From Pseudomonas sp. P7548 (GTDB taxonomy: Bacteria; Pseudomonadota; Gammaproteobacteria; Pseudomonadales; Pseudomonadaceae): a stretch of DNA of 64,000 bases. The position numbers were made by a program, and so were the translations under genes. Positions 8,890 through 17,583 of the stretch are shown in pieces (the stretch's first letter is position 1; each line of letters opens with the position of its first letter). Location: assembly GCF_013386585.1 (NCBI RefSeq), contig NZ_JACARO010000011.1, positions 124,001-188,000 on the forward strand. The letters run 5' to 3'. Under the pieces are notes generated by a model. It was not told where the DNA came from. It searched no databases and worked only from the letters and a program-made list of their open reading frames with translations.

Positions 8890-9125
8890 AGGTTATTCCT
8901 TGTTACAGATGAGAAGGGTGGAGGTCAGTGTAAGTCAGTCGTAGAGGGCTTGCCCGACACAACTGTTAACACTGTTGATTTTTATCGACACATTAAATCG
9001 CAAATAGTTTGCAAAGTGCCACCAATCGCGCGCGAAATAGCCGCCATTTCAGTGGCTTACCATCTTATTTTATCAATCGGGTTGGTACGGCTTTTCTATT
9101 TATCTTCCGGCGTTCGGGTCACTAG

Positions 9126-9168
9126 CCTCTGGCAAGCACAACTGAATGTGCATTAAAAAAACCAGAGG
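9126..9168 (+). promoter_or_regulatory. Hairpin that can sequester the katB ribosome-binding site
   Basis: CCTCTGG at 9126-9132 is fully complementary to CCAGAGG at 9162-9168, and the latter contains the katB Shine-Dalgarno (AGAGGAAA). An inner GCAC/GTGC pair at about 9136-9151 would tighten the fold. The pairing is seen; a regulatory effect is inferred. Confidence 0.45.
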
Positions 9169-9176
9169 AAACCTCG

Positions 9177-10718
9177 ATGAAGACCCCCATGAGTCGCAGG
9201 CCTGTATCCGCGCGAGTCGCGCTGGCATTGGCCACCGCCAGCCTGCTGTCCCTCTCTGTGCAAGCCGCCAACCTGACCCGCGATAACGGCGCGGCGGTTG
9301 GCGACAACCAGAACTCGCAAACGGCCGGCGCCAACGGCCCGGTGCTGCTGCAAGATGTGCAACTGATCCAGAAACTGCAGCGCTTCGACCGCGAGCGCAT
9401 CCCGGAGCGTGTGGTTCATGCCCGTGGCACCGGCGCCCACGGCACCTTCACGGTCACCGATTCGCTCAGCGACCTGACCAAGGCCAAGGTGTTCGCCGCT
9501 GGCGAAGCCACCCCGGTGTTCGTGCGCTTCTCGGCGGTGGTCCACGGCAACCATTCGCCGGAAACCTTGCGTGACCCACGCGGCTTTGCCACTAAGTTCT
9601 ACACCGCCGAAGGTAACTGGGACTTGGTGGGCAACAACTTCCCGACCTTCTTTATCCGCGACGCCATCAAGTTCCCGGACATGGTCCATGCGTTCAAGCC
9701 AGACCCGCGCACTAACCTGGATGACGACTCGCGCCGTTTCGACTTCTTCTCCCATGTTCCGGAAGCCACTCGCACGCTCACCGAGTTGTACTCCGACTCC
9801 GGCACGCCAGCCAGTTACCGGGAAATGGACGGCAACGGCGTACATGCCTACAAGTTGATCAACGCCAAGGGTGAAGTGCACTACGTCAAGTTCCACTGGA
9901 AGAGCCTGCAAGGCATCAAGAACCTGGACCCCAAACAAGTCACCGACGTACAGGGGCGTGACTACAGCCATATGACCCATGACTTGGTCACCCATATCAA
10001 CAAGGGCGACTTCCCCAAGTGGGACTTGTATGTGCAAGTGCTCAAGCCTGAGGACTTGGCCAAGTTCGACTTCGACCCCTTGGACGCCACCAAGATCTGG
10101 CCGAATGTGCCCGAGCGCAAAGTGGGGCAGATGGTCCTGAACCGCAACCCGGCGAATGTGTTCCAGGAAACCGAGCAAGTGGCCATGGCCCCCGCCAACC
10201 TGGTGCCGGGCATCGAGCCGTCGGAAGACCGCCTGCTGCAAGGTCGGGTCTTTTCCTACGCCGACACCCAGATGTACCGCCTGGGTCCGAACGCCCTGCA
10301 ACTGCCGATCAACGCTCCCCGGGTGACCGTCAACAACGGTAACCAAGATGGCGCGATGAACATCGGCAAGACCACCAGCGGCGTGAACTACCAGCCAAGT
10401 CGCCTGGAACCGCGGGAAGAACCGCAAACCGCGCGCTACAGCCAGACGCCGCTGTCGGGCAGCACCCAGCAGGCGAAGATCCAGCGTGAGCAGAACTTCA
10501 AGCAGGCCGGTGATCTTTACCGCAGCTACAGCAAGAAAGAGCGCCAGGACTTGATCGAAAACTTTGGCGGCTCGTTGGCCAGCACCGATGACGAGAGCAA
10601 GCACATCATCCTGTCGTTCCTCTACAAGGCGGACCCGGAATACGGCACCGGTGTGACCAAAGTGGCCAAGGGCGACCTGGCACGCGTGAAGGCGCTGGCC
10701 GAAAAACTCACCGACTAA
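9177..10718 (+). CDS. katB: Periplasmic catalase
   Basis: A 513-residue clade-III-size haem catalase that dismutates hydrogen peroxide. The first 30 residues form a Sec signal peptide (RVALALATASLLSLSVQAAN), placing it in the periplasm as for P. aeruginosa KatB, which has the same length. Catalytic His is in RVVHARGTGAHGTF, the active Asn in GNNFPTFFIRD, and the haem-ligand Tyr in RVFSYADTQMYRLG. The start uses AGAGGAAA and may be masked by an upstream hairpin. ankB follows after a REP doublet, matching the known katB-ankB pairing, in which the ankyrin protein is needed for full catalase activity. OxyR control is expected, but I do not see a convincing site. Confidence 0.95.
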   Translation: MKTPMSRRPVSARVALALATASLLSLSVQAANLTRDNGAAVGDNQNSQTAGANGPVLLQDVQLIQKLQRFDRERIPERVVHARGTGAHGTFTVTDSLSDLTKAKVFAAGEATPVFVRFSAVVHGNHSPETLRDPRGFATKFYTAEGNWDLVGNNFPTFFIRDAIKFPDMVHAFKPDPRTNLDDDSRRFDFFSHVPEATRTLTELYSDSGTPASYREMDGNGVHAYKLINAKGEVHYVKFHWKSLQGIKNLDPKQVTDVQGRDYSHMTHDLVTHINKGDFPKWDLYVQVLKPEDLAKFDFDPLDATKIWPNVPERKVGQMVLNRNPANVFQETEQVAMAPANLVPGIEPSEDRLLQGRVFSYADTQMYRLGPNALQLPINAPRVTVNNGNQDGAMNIGKTTSGVNYQPSRLEPREEPQTARYSQTPLSGSTQQAKIQREQNFKQAGDLYRSYSKKERQDLIENFGGSLASTDDESKHIILSFLYKADPEYGTGVTKVAKGDLARVKALAEKLTD

Positions 10719-10730
10719 CCCCACACCCCT

Positions 10731-10812
10731 GTAGGAGCCGGCTTGCCGGCGATGGCGCCGTTGAAATATATGCAATCTTCAAGGGCCTCATCGCCGGCAA
10801 GCCGGCTCCTAC
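10731..10812. repeat. REP doublet (REPIN), GTAGGAGCCGGC family
   Basis: Two inverted copies of a 24-nt REP (GTAGGAGCCGGCTTGCCGGC...) separated by about 34 bases between katB and ankB. The head sequence differs from the TGTGGGAGC family seen elsewhere in the window. Confidence 0.9.
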
Positions 10813-10840
10813 AAAGGGCGTGTTTTACGGAGGATGTGTG

Positions 10841-11380
10841 ATGCGAATCTTGATGGGCGCCGTGCTGGCTTGCCTGGCGTTCGGCGCATGGGCCGAGCCT
10901 GCCGACCCTGCGAAGCTCAAGGCACAACTGCAGGATTATTACTTCGACGCCGCCCGCCGTGGCGACCTCGACATGCTCAACACCTTTATCGAGTCCGGCT
11001 ACAGCCTCAACACCCAAGACGACAAGGGCTACACCGCGCTGATCCTCGCCGCCTACCACGGCCAGGGTCCGTTCGTGGAGCGCTTGCTCAGCGCCGGCGC
11101 CGACGCCTGTGTGCAGGACAAGCGCGGCAACACCGCACTGATGGGCGCGATCTTCAAGGGTGAGCTGAAAATCGCGCAGCGCCTGCTGGCCACCGACTGC
11201 AACCCCGACCAGCGCAACGGTGCCGGGCAGACCGCCGCCATGTACGCCGGGCTGTTCAAGCGGGTCGAGCTGCTCGATGCCCTCAAGGCCAAGGGCGCCG
11301 ACCTGAATGCCGAAGACCCGATCGGCAACAGTGCTTCACGATTGGCCAGTGGTGAAATCCGGACCCCGGCGCCGCGCTGA
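10841..11380 (+). CDS. ankB: Ankyrin-repeat protein paired with KatB
   Basis: A 179-residue exported ankyrin protein. The start at 10841 is preceded by ACGGAGG and gives a signal peptide, MRILMGAVLACLAFGAWAEP. About four ankyrin repeats follow (DDKGYTALILAAYHGQ, DKRGNTALMGAIFKGE, NGAGQTAAMYAGLFKR). In P. aeruginosa AnkB is a periplasm-facing partner that protects or activates KatB. Its position directly after katB, with only a REP doublet between, supports the same role. An alternative earlier start exists upstream but lacks family support. Confidence 0.92.
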   Translation: MRILMGAVLACLAFGAWAEPADPAKLKAQLQDYYFDAARRGDLDMLNTFIESGYSLNTQDDKGYTALILAAYHGQGPFVERLLSAGADACVQDKRGNTALMGAIFKGELKIAQRLLATDCNPDQRNGAGQTAAMYAGLFKRVELLDALKAKGADLNAEDPIGNSASRLASGEIRTPAPR

Positions 11381-11415
11381 GCTATCATCGCGGTTTTTCG
11401 GTTGGAGGTTCTCAA

Positions 11416-12783
11416 ATGGCAAAGGCCAAGCGCATGTACGGCTGCACGGAGTGCGGCGCGACCTTTCCCAAGTGGGCCGGCCAGTGCACCGAGTGCGGTG
11501 CGTGGAACACCCTGACTGAAACCATGATCGAAAGCGGTGGCGCCGCGGCCCCCACCGGCCGTGCCGGTTGGACCGGGCAGCAGGCGCAGATCAAGACCCT
11601 GGCCGAAGTCAGCGTCGAAGAAATCCCGCGCTTCTCTACCGCTTCCGGTGAGCTGGACCGAGTGCTCGGCGGCGGCCTGGTGGACGGCTCGGTGGTGTTG
11701 ATCGGCGGCGACCCGGGCATCGGCAAGTCGACCATCCTGCTGCAGACCCTGTGCAGCATCGCCAGCCGCATGCCGGCGCTGTACGTCACCGGTGAGGAAT
11801 CCCAGCAACAAGTGGCCATGCGCGCCCGGCGCCTGGGCCTGCCCCAGGACCAGCTGCGGGTCATGACCGAAACCTGCATTGAAAGCATCATCGCCACGGC
11901 GCGTATCGAAAAGCCCAAGGTGATGGTGATCGACTCGATTCAGACGATTTTCACCGAACAACTGCAATCGGCGCCGGGCGGCGTGTCCCAGGTGCGCGAA
12001 AGTGCGGCACTGCTGGTGCGCTATGCCAAGCAGAGTGGCACGGCGATCTTCCTGGTGGGCCATGTGACCAAAGAGGGCGCGCTGGCCGGGCCACGGGTGC
12101 TGGAGCATATGGTCGACACCGTGCTGTATTTCGAGGGCGAATCCGACGGTCGCCTGCGCCTTCTACGGGCGGTGAAGAACCGTTTCGGTGCAGTGAACGA
12201 GTTGGGCGTGTTTGCCATGACCGACCGGGGCTTGAAAGAAGTCTCCAACCCCTCGGCGATTTTTCTCACACGTGCTCAGGAAGAAGTCCCGGGCAGTGTG
12301 GTGATGGCGACGTGGGAAGGCACCCGGCCAATGCTGGTGGAGGTGCAAGCCCTGGTCGATGACAGCCACTTGGCCAACCCACGCCGCGTGACGTTGGGCT
12401 TGGATCAGAACCGCCTGGCCATGTTGCTCGCGGTGTTGCACCGTCACGGCGGCATTCCGACCCACGATCAGGACGTGTTCCTCAACGTGGTCGGCGGGGT
12501 CAAGGTGCTGGAGACCGCGTCCGACCTGGCGTTGATGGCGGCGGTCATGTCCAGCCTGCGCAATAAACCGTTGCCTCACGACCTGCTGGTGTTTGGCGAG
12601 GTGGGCCTGTCGGGCGAAGTGCGCCCGGTGCCGAGCGGTCAGGAACGGTTGAAAGAAGCGGCGAAGCATGGCTTTAAACGCGCGATCGTGCCCAAGGGCA
12701 ACGCGCCGAAGGAGTCGCCGCCGGGCTTGCAGATCATTGCTGTCACGCGCCTGGAGCAGGCGTTGGATGCACTTTTTGAATAA
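11416..12783 (+). CDS. radA: DNA repair protein RadA/Sms
   Basis: A 455-residue RecA-like ATPase that processes recombination intermediates by driving branch migration. It has the N-terminal C4 zinc finger (YGCTECGATFPKWAGQC then CGAW), Walker A GGDPGIGKST near residue 100, the RadA-specific KNRFG motif (VKNRFGAVNELGVF), and a C-terminal Lon-protease-like domain ending near LDALFE. Length and motif order are complete. It lies 35 bases after ankB with a GGTTGGAGG ribosome-binding site. Confidence 0.97.
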   Translation: MAKAKRMYGCTECGATFPKWAGQCTECGAWNTLTETMIESGGAAAPTGRAGWTGQQAQIKTLAEVSVEEIPRFSTASGELDRVLGGGLVDGSVVLIGGDPGIGKSTILLQTLCSIASRMPALYVTGEESQQQVAMRARRLGLPQDQLRVMTETCIESIIATARIEKPKVMVIDSIQTIFTEQLQSAPGGVSQVRESAALLVRYAKQSGTAIFLVGHVTKEGALAGPRVLEHMVDTVLYFEGESDGRLRLLRAVKNRFGAVNELGVFAMTDRGLKEVSNPSAIFLTRAQEEVPGSVVMATWEGTRPMLVEVQALVDDSHLANPRRVTLGLDQNRLAMLLAVLHRHGGIPTHDQDVFLNVVGGVKVLETASDLALMAAVMSSLRNKPLPHDLLVFGEVGLSGEVRPVPSGQERLKEAAKHGFKRAIVPKGNAPKESPPGLQIIAVTRLEQALDALFE

Positions 12784-12799
12784 ACCAGGGAGGGATGCC

Positions 12800-13525
12800 A
12801 TGCAACGTTCGAAATACTGGGGCGCGCTCGCCCTGTTTGTGGCCTTGGCCGGGTTGCCCGCGTTGGCATGGGCTGAACTGCCAGCGGGTTACCGCCTGGC
12901 GCAAAAGCTGGCGACGGAGGACGGCAGTGTCCTGCAGGTGCTGGAGGACCAGCGCATCAGCGCTCAACTGCACAAGGACAGTTGGGGCAACGGGCTCGAT
13001 GAGGACTCCTTCGACGAGCCCGGCGACCTGGTGGAAAACCCGCTGCTGGAAGCCCAGGTGCGGCTGGTGTCGGCTTCCGGCGATGTGATCGCCCACGAAG
13101 ACCTCGGCTACCCGCTGGCTGAACTCAAAAAGGCGCCGCTCAAGGGGTTGCCGCAACCTGTGTATTTTTTGACCATCGACCAGACCGCGCCCATGGGCAG
13201 CTACAGCGGCCCGGCCACGCAACTGCTGATGCCCGCCACACAACACCTCAAACCAATGGATTTCAAAGGCACCGATGGCAAGGTCAAGCCACTGACCCTG
13301 GCCCAGACCGGCAAGGCGGCGTGGCAAGCTGCGACGCCCGCCGCTGGCGGCGTGGATGAACTGCTGCAAGTGTCGTCCTTCATGGACGGTGACGGCGACG
13401 AAGACTTTGTCACCCGTTACACCACCTACCGTTTTGCCGACGGCCTGTGGCAGGCTGCGTCGACTCAGAAAGCCGGCTTCTGGGAGTCGGAAGGCGACTT
13501 CCCGGTGCGTACGGCGTTTCCCTGA
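12800..13525 (+). CDS. Conserved exported protein of unknown function
   Basis: A 241-residue protein with a Sec signal peptide (RSKYWGALALFVALAGLPALAWAE). No catalytic motif is recognised. The mature part begins LPAGYRLAQKLATEDGSVLQ and holds an acidic stretch (DGDGDEDFV) near the C-terminus. It follows radA by 16 bases and probably shares its transcript. The P. aeruginosa counterpart would be the gene next to radA. The chosen start follows AGGGAGGGATGCC; the longer open frame overlapping radA is rejected. Confidence 0.8.
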   Translation: MQRSKYWGALALFVALAGLPALAWAELPAGYRLAQKLATEDGSVLQVLEDQRISAQLHKDSWGNGLDEDSFDEPGDLVENPLLEAQVRLVSASGDVIAHEDLGYPLAELKKAPLKGLPQPVYFLTIDQTAPMGSYSGPATQLLMPATQHLKPMDFKGTDGKVKPLTLAQTGKAAWQAATPAAGGVDELLQVSSFMDGDGDEDFVTRYTTYRFADGLWQAASTQKAGFWESEGDFPVRTAFP

Positions 13526-13528
13526 AGG

Positions 13529-13897
13529 CTAAACCTCGAGCAATGCACCCAGTTCGCGGTGCAGCTCATCCTCATCGCCCAGGTTCAGTTCGACCAGCCG
13601 CTTCAGGTGGCTGATCGATTCCAAGTCAATTTCCTTGCACACAAAACCCAACTGCCCGTGATCGTCATGGGCCAGCTTTACCTGCATCTTGATATGCGCC
13701 TGTGGGTCCAGCCGGATATCCACGTCAAATAGGCGCTTGCCATTGCCTCGCCAGTCGTCAGGGCGCTCCACCAGCAACCCGTGCAGCGACAAGTCCACCA
13801 GTTGCACCGGCGAATTCCAGCTGTCCTGGGCAATGGTCGTCCTGGCATCAAAGGCGATACGTCGAAAACGGCGGCGGTCAGACGGTTGCTCGGTCAT
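13529..13897 (-). CDS. mapZ: PilZ-domain c-di-GMP adaptor (MapZ/PA4608 family)
   Basis: A 122-residue single-domain PilZ protein. Both halves of the c-di-GMP binding signature are present: RRRFRR near the N-terminus and DLSLHG (D/NxSxxG). The tail ISHLKRLVELNLGDEDELHREL closely resembles PA4608 (MapZ). MapZ, when bound to c-di-GMP, interacts with the chemotaxis methyltransferase CheR1 and alters flagellar switching. The neighbourhood (radA, cstA, morA) is that of PA4608. It is convergent with the exported-protein gene, three bases apart. Confidence 0.9.
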   Translation of the reverse strand: MTEQPSDRRRFRRIAFDARTTIAQDSWNSPVQLVDLSLHGLLVERPDDWRGNGKRLFDVDIRLDPQAHIKMQVKLAHDDHGQLGFVCKEIDLESISHLKRLVELNLGDEDELHRELGALLEV

Positions 13898-14066
13898 TGG
13901 TTAAACCCTCTGTGAATAGAAGGATTGTAGCCTTGCGCCATCACCCGGCTTTTATTTCTGCTTTTTTTGCGATGGCAAGGCTCTAGACCAACGTAGGGGG
14001 GTGGTCTTTGAAGCCAACAGCGCTAAACTCGGGATGGCTGTCCTTTCTGTCCACCCTGGCTGGAAT

Positions 14067-14088
14067 ATAAAAATGAAAAATAATAATA
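14067..14088 (+). promoter_or_regulatory. A-rich Hfq/Crc (CA-motif-like) site over the cstA start
   Basis: The start codon lies in an A-rich tract containing AAAAATAATAATA, with two overlapping AANAANAA units. In Pseudomonas, Hfq with Crc binds such motifs at translation starts to repress carbon-uptake genes under catabolite repression. The motif is seen; binding is inferred. Confidence 0.5.
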
Positions 14089-16139
14089 GCCTGCTACGCC
14101 ACCTACCCTGGCTGGTGCTGGCAATCGTAGGAGCGTGCGCCCTGGGCGTAGTGGCCTTGCGCCGCGGCGAGGCGATCAACGCCTTGTGGATTGTGGTCGC
14201 TGCGGTGGCCATCTACCTGGTTGCATACCGCTACTACAGCCTGTTCATCGCGAATAACGTGATGCAACTCGATCCACGACGGGCCACCCCCGCAGTGCTC
14301 AACAATGACGGTCTGGACTATGTGCCGACCAACAAACACATCCTTTTCGGTCACCACTTTGCGGCGATTGCCGGTGCAGGCCCGCTGGTCGGCCCGGTGC
14401 TGGCGGCGCAAATGGGCTACCTGCCCGGCACGCTCTGGCTGATTGCCGGCGTGGTGCTGGCCGGTGCGGTGCAGGACTTCATGGTCTTGTTCCTGTCCAC
14501 TCGTCGCAACGGCCGTTCCCTGGGGGACATGGTCCGCGAAGAAATGGGGCGTATCCCGGGGACCATCGCGCTGTTCGGCTGCTTCCTGATCATGATCATC
14601 ATCCTCGCGGTGCTGGCGCTGATCGTGGTCAAGGCCCTGGCCGAGAGCCCATGGGGCATCTTCACCGTGATGGCGACCATCCCGATCGCGATGTTCATGG
14701 GCGTGTACATGCGTTACGTCCGTCCGGGCCGCATCGGCGAGATCTCGATCATCGGCGTGCTGTTGCTGCTGGGTTCCATTTGGCTGGGCGGGCAGATTGC
14801 CGCTGACCCGGTCTGGGCCAAGGCCTTCACCTTCACGGGCATCCAGATCACCTGGATGCTGATCGGCTACGGTTTCGTCGCTGCGGTACTGCCGGTGTGG
14901 TTGATCCTGGCACCGCGTGACTACCTCTCCACCTTCCTCAAAATCGGCACCATCATCGCCCTGGCGATCGGCATCCTGGTCACCATGCCAGAGCTGAAAA
15001 TGCCGGCCCTGACCCAATTCATCGACGGCACCGGCCCGGTGTGGAAGGGCGGCCTGTTCCCGTTCCTGTTCATCACCATTGCCTGTGGCGCGGTCTCGGG
15101 TTTCCACGCGCTGATCTCCTCGGGCACCACGCCCAAGTTGCTGGATAACGAAACCAACGCGCGCTACATCGGTTACGGCGGCATGTTGATGGAGTCGTTC
15201 GTGGCCATCATGGCGATGGTTGCCGCATCGGTGATCGAGCCTGGCGTGTACTTCGCCATGAACAGCCCGGCTGCCGTGGTGGGTAGCGATGTGGTGGCTG
15301 TGGCGCAAACCGTCAGCAGCTGGGGCTTCGCAATTACCCCGGAAGCCTTGACGGCGGTCGCCCATGACATCGGAGAAACCACGATCCTGGCCCGTGCCGG
15401 TGGTGCGCCGACCTTGGCAGTGGGGATCGCGCAGATCCTGCACAGCGTGTTGCCGGGTGAGAACACCATGGCGTTCTGGTACCACTTTGCGATCCTGTTC
15501 GAGGCGCTGTTCATCCTCACGGCAGTGGATGCGGGTACCCGTGCCGGTCGTTTCATGCTGCAAGACTTGCTGGGTTCCTTCGTTCCGGCGCTCAAACGTA
15601 CCGAGTCCTGGACCGCCAACCTGATCGCGACCGCAGGCTGCGTGGCGATGTGGGGTTACCTGCTGTACCAAGGCGTGATCGACCCACTGGGTGGCATCAA
15701 CACCTTGTGGCCGCTGTTCGGTATCTCCAACCAGATGCTGGCCGGTATCGCGCTGATGCTTGCCACCGTTGTGCTGATCAAAATGAAACGCCAGCGCTAC
15801 ATCTGGGTGACCATGCTGCCGGCCGTGTGGCTGCTGATCTGCACCACCACCGCGGGCTTCATCAAGCTGTTCGACGCCAACCCGGCGATCGGCTTCCTGT
15901 CGCTGGCGAAGAAGTACAGTGATGCATTGGCCAATGGCCAGATCCTCGCCCCGGCGAAGAGCATCGACCAGATGCAGCACGTGATCTGGAACGCCTACAC
16001 CAACGCAACGCTGACGGCGCTGTTCCTGTTCGTGGTCTTCAGCATCCTGTTCTATGCGCTCAAGGTCGGTGTCGCCGCCTGGGGCAACAAGGAACGTACG
16101 GATAAAGAAGCCCCGTTCCAGGCCGTACCGGACGCATGA
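14073..16139 (+). CDS. cstA: CstA-family pyruvate/peptide transporter
   Basis: A 688-residue inner-membrane protein with about 16-18 hydrophobic segments and a short loop with the family signature HHFAAIAGAGPLVGPVLAAQ. CstA/BtsT proteins take up pyruvate and have been linked to peptide use in carbon starvation. The start at 14073 (MKNNNSLLRHLPWL) fits the family; the open frame reaches 24 codons further upstream without similarity. It heads the conserved unit cstA-ybdD-yjiA and carries an A-rich Hfq/Crc-type motif over the start codon, suggesting catabolite repression. Confidence 0.95.
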   Translation: MKNNNSLLRHLPWLVLAIVGACALGVVALRRGEAINALWIVVAAVAIYLVAYRYYSLFIANNVMQLDPRRATPAVLNNDGLDYVPTNKHILFGHHFAAIAGAGPLVGPVLAAQMGYLPGTLWLIAGVVLAGAVQDFMVLFLSTRRNGRSLGDMVREEMGRIPGTIALFGCFLIMIIILAVLALIVVKALAESPWGIFTVMATIPIAMFMGVYMRYVRPGRIGEISIIGVLLLLGSIWLGGQIAADPVWAKAFTFTGIQITWMLIGYGFVAAVLPVWLILAPRDYLSTFLKIGTIIALAIGILVTMPELKMPALTQFIDGTGPVWKGGLFPFLFITIACGAVSGFHALISSGTTPKLLDNETNARYIGYGGMLMESFVAIMAMVAASVIEPGVYFAMNSPAAVVGSDVVAVAQTVSSWGFAITPEALTAVAHDIGETTILARAGGAPTLAVGIAQILHSVLPGENTMAFWYHFAILFEALFILTAVDAGTRAGRFMLQDLLGSFVPALKRTESWTANLIATAGCVAMWGYLLYQGVIDPLGGINTLWPLFGISNQMLAGIALMLATVVLIKMKRQRYIWVTMLPAVWLLICTTTAGFIKLFDANPAIGFLSLAKKYSDALANGQILAPAKSIDQMQHVIWNAYTNATLTALFLFVVFSILFYALKVGVAAWGNKERTDKEAPFQAVPDA

Positions 16140-16154
16140 TCGAGGATTGCAATC

Positions 16155-16352
16155 ATGTTCAATGACATCAGTCGCCTCGGTAAATACCTCGGTCAGGCCG
16201 CGCGCCTGATGGTCGGCATGCCCGACTACGACACGTACGTCGAGCATATGCAAACCAAACACCCGGACAAACCGGTGATGGACTACAAGGCGTTCTTCCG
16301 GGAACGCCAGGAAGCCCGTTACGGTGGCAAGGGTGGGCCCAAGTGCTGCTGA
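16155..16352 (+). CDS. YbdD/YjiX family small protein (DUF466)
   Basis: A 65-residue protein, [20 protein letters not shown]..., with the DUF466 features [29 protein letters not shown] and a terminal CC. It follows cstA by 15 bases and is typically needed for CstA/BtsT transport. The exact role is not established. Confidence 0.93.
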   Translation: MFNDISRLGKYLGQAARLMVGMPDYDTYVEHMQTKHPDKPVMDYKAFFRERQEARYGGKGGPKCC

Positions 16353-16380
16353 CCCGGTATTCGGGCTGGCGGTGATCCAC

Positions 16381-16470
16381 TGTGGGAGCGGGCTTGCTCG
16401 CGAAGGCGGTCTGTCAGTTGATGTATGTGCTGACTGATAAACCGCCTTCGCGAGCAAGCCTGCTCCCACA
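16381..16470. repeat. REP doublet (REPIN), TGTGGGAGC family
   Basis: Inverted pair of TGTGGGAGCGGGCTTGCTCG-type elements with an inner complementary GGCGGT/ACCGCC pair, between ybdD and yjiA. Confidence 0.9.
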
Positions 16471-16508
16471 TTTGTTTTGTGTTCCTTCAGTTATAAGGAG
16501 AACTGCTT

Positions 16509-17471
16509 TTGTCCTCTCCCATTCCCGTCACAGTCCTCAGCGGCTTTCTCGGCGCCGGCAAGACCACCTTGCTGCGCCACCTGCTCAAGGCCGAGCACGG
16601 TTTGAAAATCGCCGTGATCGAAAACGAATTCAGTGACGCCGGTATCGACACCCAGCTATTGGGCGCCGAGCCGGTGCAAGTCATGACCCTGTCCAACGGC
16701 TGCGTGTGCTGCACCATCCACACCGACCTGACCAAAGCCCTGTACCTGCTGCTCGAACGCCTGGACAGCGGCGAGATCGCCTTCGACCGCCTGGTGATCG
16801 AGTGCACCGGCCTGGCCGACCCAGCACCCGTGGCCCAGACCTTTTTCATTGATGAAGAGCTGCGCGAGCGCTACATCCTCGACGGCATCATCACCCTGGT
16901 GGACGCGGCTCACGCCGAGCACCACCTGACCCAGACCATCGCCCAGGCCCAGATCGGCTTTGCCGACCGCCTGCTGGTGAGCAAACGTGACCTGGTGGAC
17001 GACGCCACCTTCGACGCCCTCAGCCAGCGTCTCACCCGTATCAACCGCCGTGCGCCGATTCGTGTGGTCGACCACGGCAACATCGACCTGGCCGAGCTGC
17101 TCGATGTGCGCGGCTTCAACCTCAACGCCGGCATGAGCCTGCGCCCGGTGAGTGCTGCGCCGTCCATCGATCGCATCTCCAGCCTGGTGTTGCGCACTGA
17201 TCTGCCGCTGGATATCGACCGCCTCAGCGAGTTCATGAACGCGTTGCTGGAAGACCATGGCAAGCAGCTGCTGCGCTACAAAGGCGTGCTGAACATCGCC
17301 GGGGAAGACCGGCGACTGGTGTTCCAGGGCGTGCTCAAGCTCTACGGTTTCGATTGGGACACCGAATGGGCCGAGGACGAAGCGCGTGAAAGCGTGATCG
17401 TATTCATTGCCGATGAACTGCCCGAAGACAAGATCCGCCAAGGTTTCCAGCAGCTGTACCAGCCGGAATAA
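16509..17471 (+). CDS. yjiA: CobW/YjiA-family GTPase
   Basis: A 320-residue G3E GTPase of the metal-chaperone type. Walker A is SGFLGAGKTTLL, the metal-binding motif is SNGCVCC, and the guanine-specificity region is VSKRDLVDD. The C-terminal CobW_C domain ends near QQLYQPE. The likely start is a TTG at 16509, eight bases after a strong AAGGAG; no ATG is available. It sits after ybdD, as often seen with cstA, but its metal and client are unknown. Confidence 0.9.
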   Translation: MSSPIPVTVLSGFLGAGKTTLLRHLLKAEHGLKIAVIENEFSDAGIDTQLLGAEPVQVMTLSNGCVCCTIHTDLTKALYLLLERLDSGEIAFDRLVIECTGLADPAPVAQTFFIDEELRERYILDGIITLVDAAHAEHHLTQTIAQAQIGFADRLLVSKRDLVDDATFDALSQRLTRINRRAPIRVVDHGNIDLAELLDVRGFNLNAGMSLRPVSAAPSIDRISSLVLRTDLPLDIDRLSEFMNALLEDHGKQLLRYKGVLNIAGEDRRLVFQGVLKLYGFDWDTEWAEDEARESVIVFIADELPEDKIRQGFQQLYQPE

Positions 17472-17526
17472 ACTGCCCACGCGAGCTGTTATCTCATCAG
17501 GCAGGTGAGATCGCAGAGGCAGACCC
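17464..17526 (+). repeat. Duplicated leader, copy 1 (upstream of the C58-type protease)
   Basis: This 63-base segment, starting inside the yjiA stop region, aligns with 18275-18339 upstream of the next gene: both share CGGAATAAAC, CTGTTAT-TCA-CAGGCA and GACCC-ATGG with few differences. It is a homologous promoter or leader in front of both protease genes. Confidence 0.75.
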
Positions 17527-17583
17527 ATGGTGAAAGTGGCACGGATCAACGCAGGCATTGGGGGCAGTGCCAATGCCGGCTAA
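17527..17583 (+). CDS. Possible 18-residue leader peptide or broken N-terminus
   Basis: By alignment of the duplicated leaders, the ATG at 17527 is in the position of the true start of the second protease gene. It opens a frame of 18 codons, MVKVARINAGIGGSANAG, ending in TAA at 17581-17583 and overlapping the start of the cysteine protease in another frame. The motif INAG resembles IQAG at the start of the second protease. It could be a coupling leader peptide or the original N-terminus separated by a frameshift. Confidence 0.35.
   Translation: MVKVARINAGIGGSANAG

Noticed and set aside
8950..9120. Possible OxyR site upstream of katB
   Set aside because: ATCG/ATAG-like quartets occur but not in the 10-base phased four-quartet arrangement required.
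14103..16469. 788-codon open frame antisense to cstA
   Set aside because: His/Gln/Arg-rich sequence typical of antisense shadows; cstA is unmistakable on the other strand.
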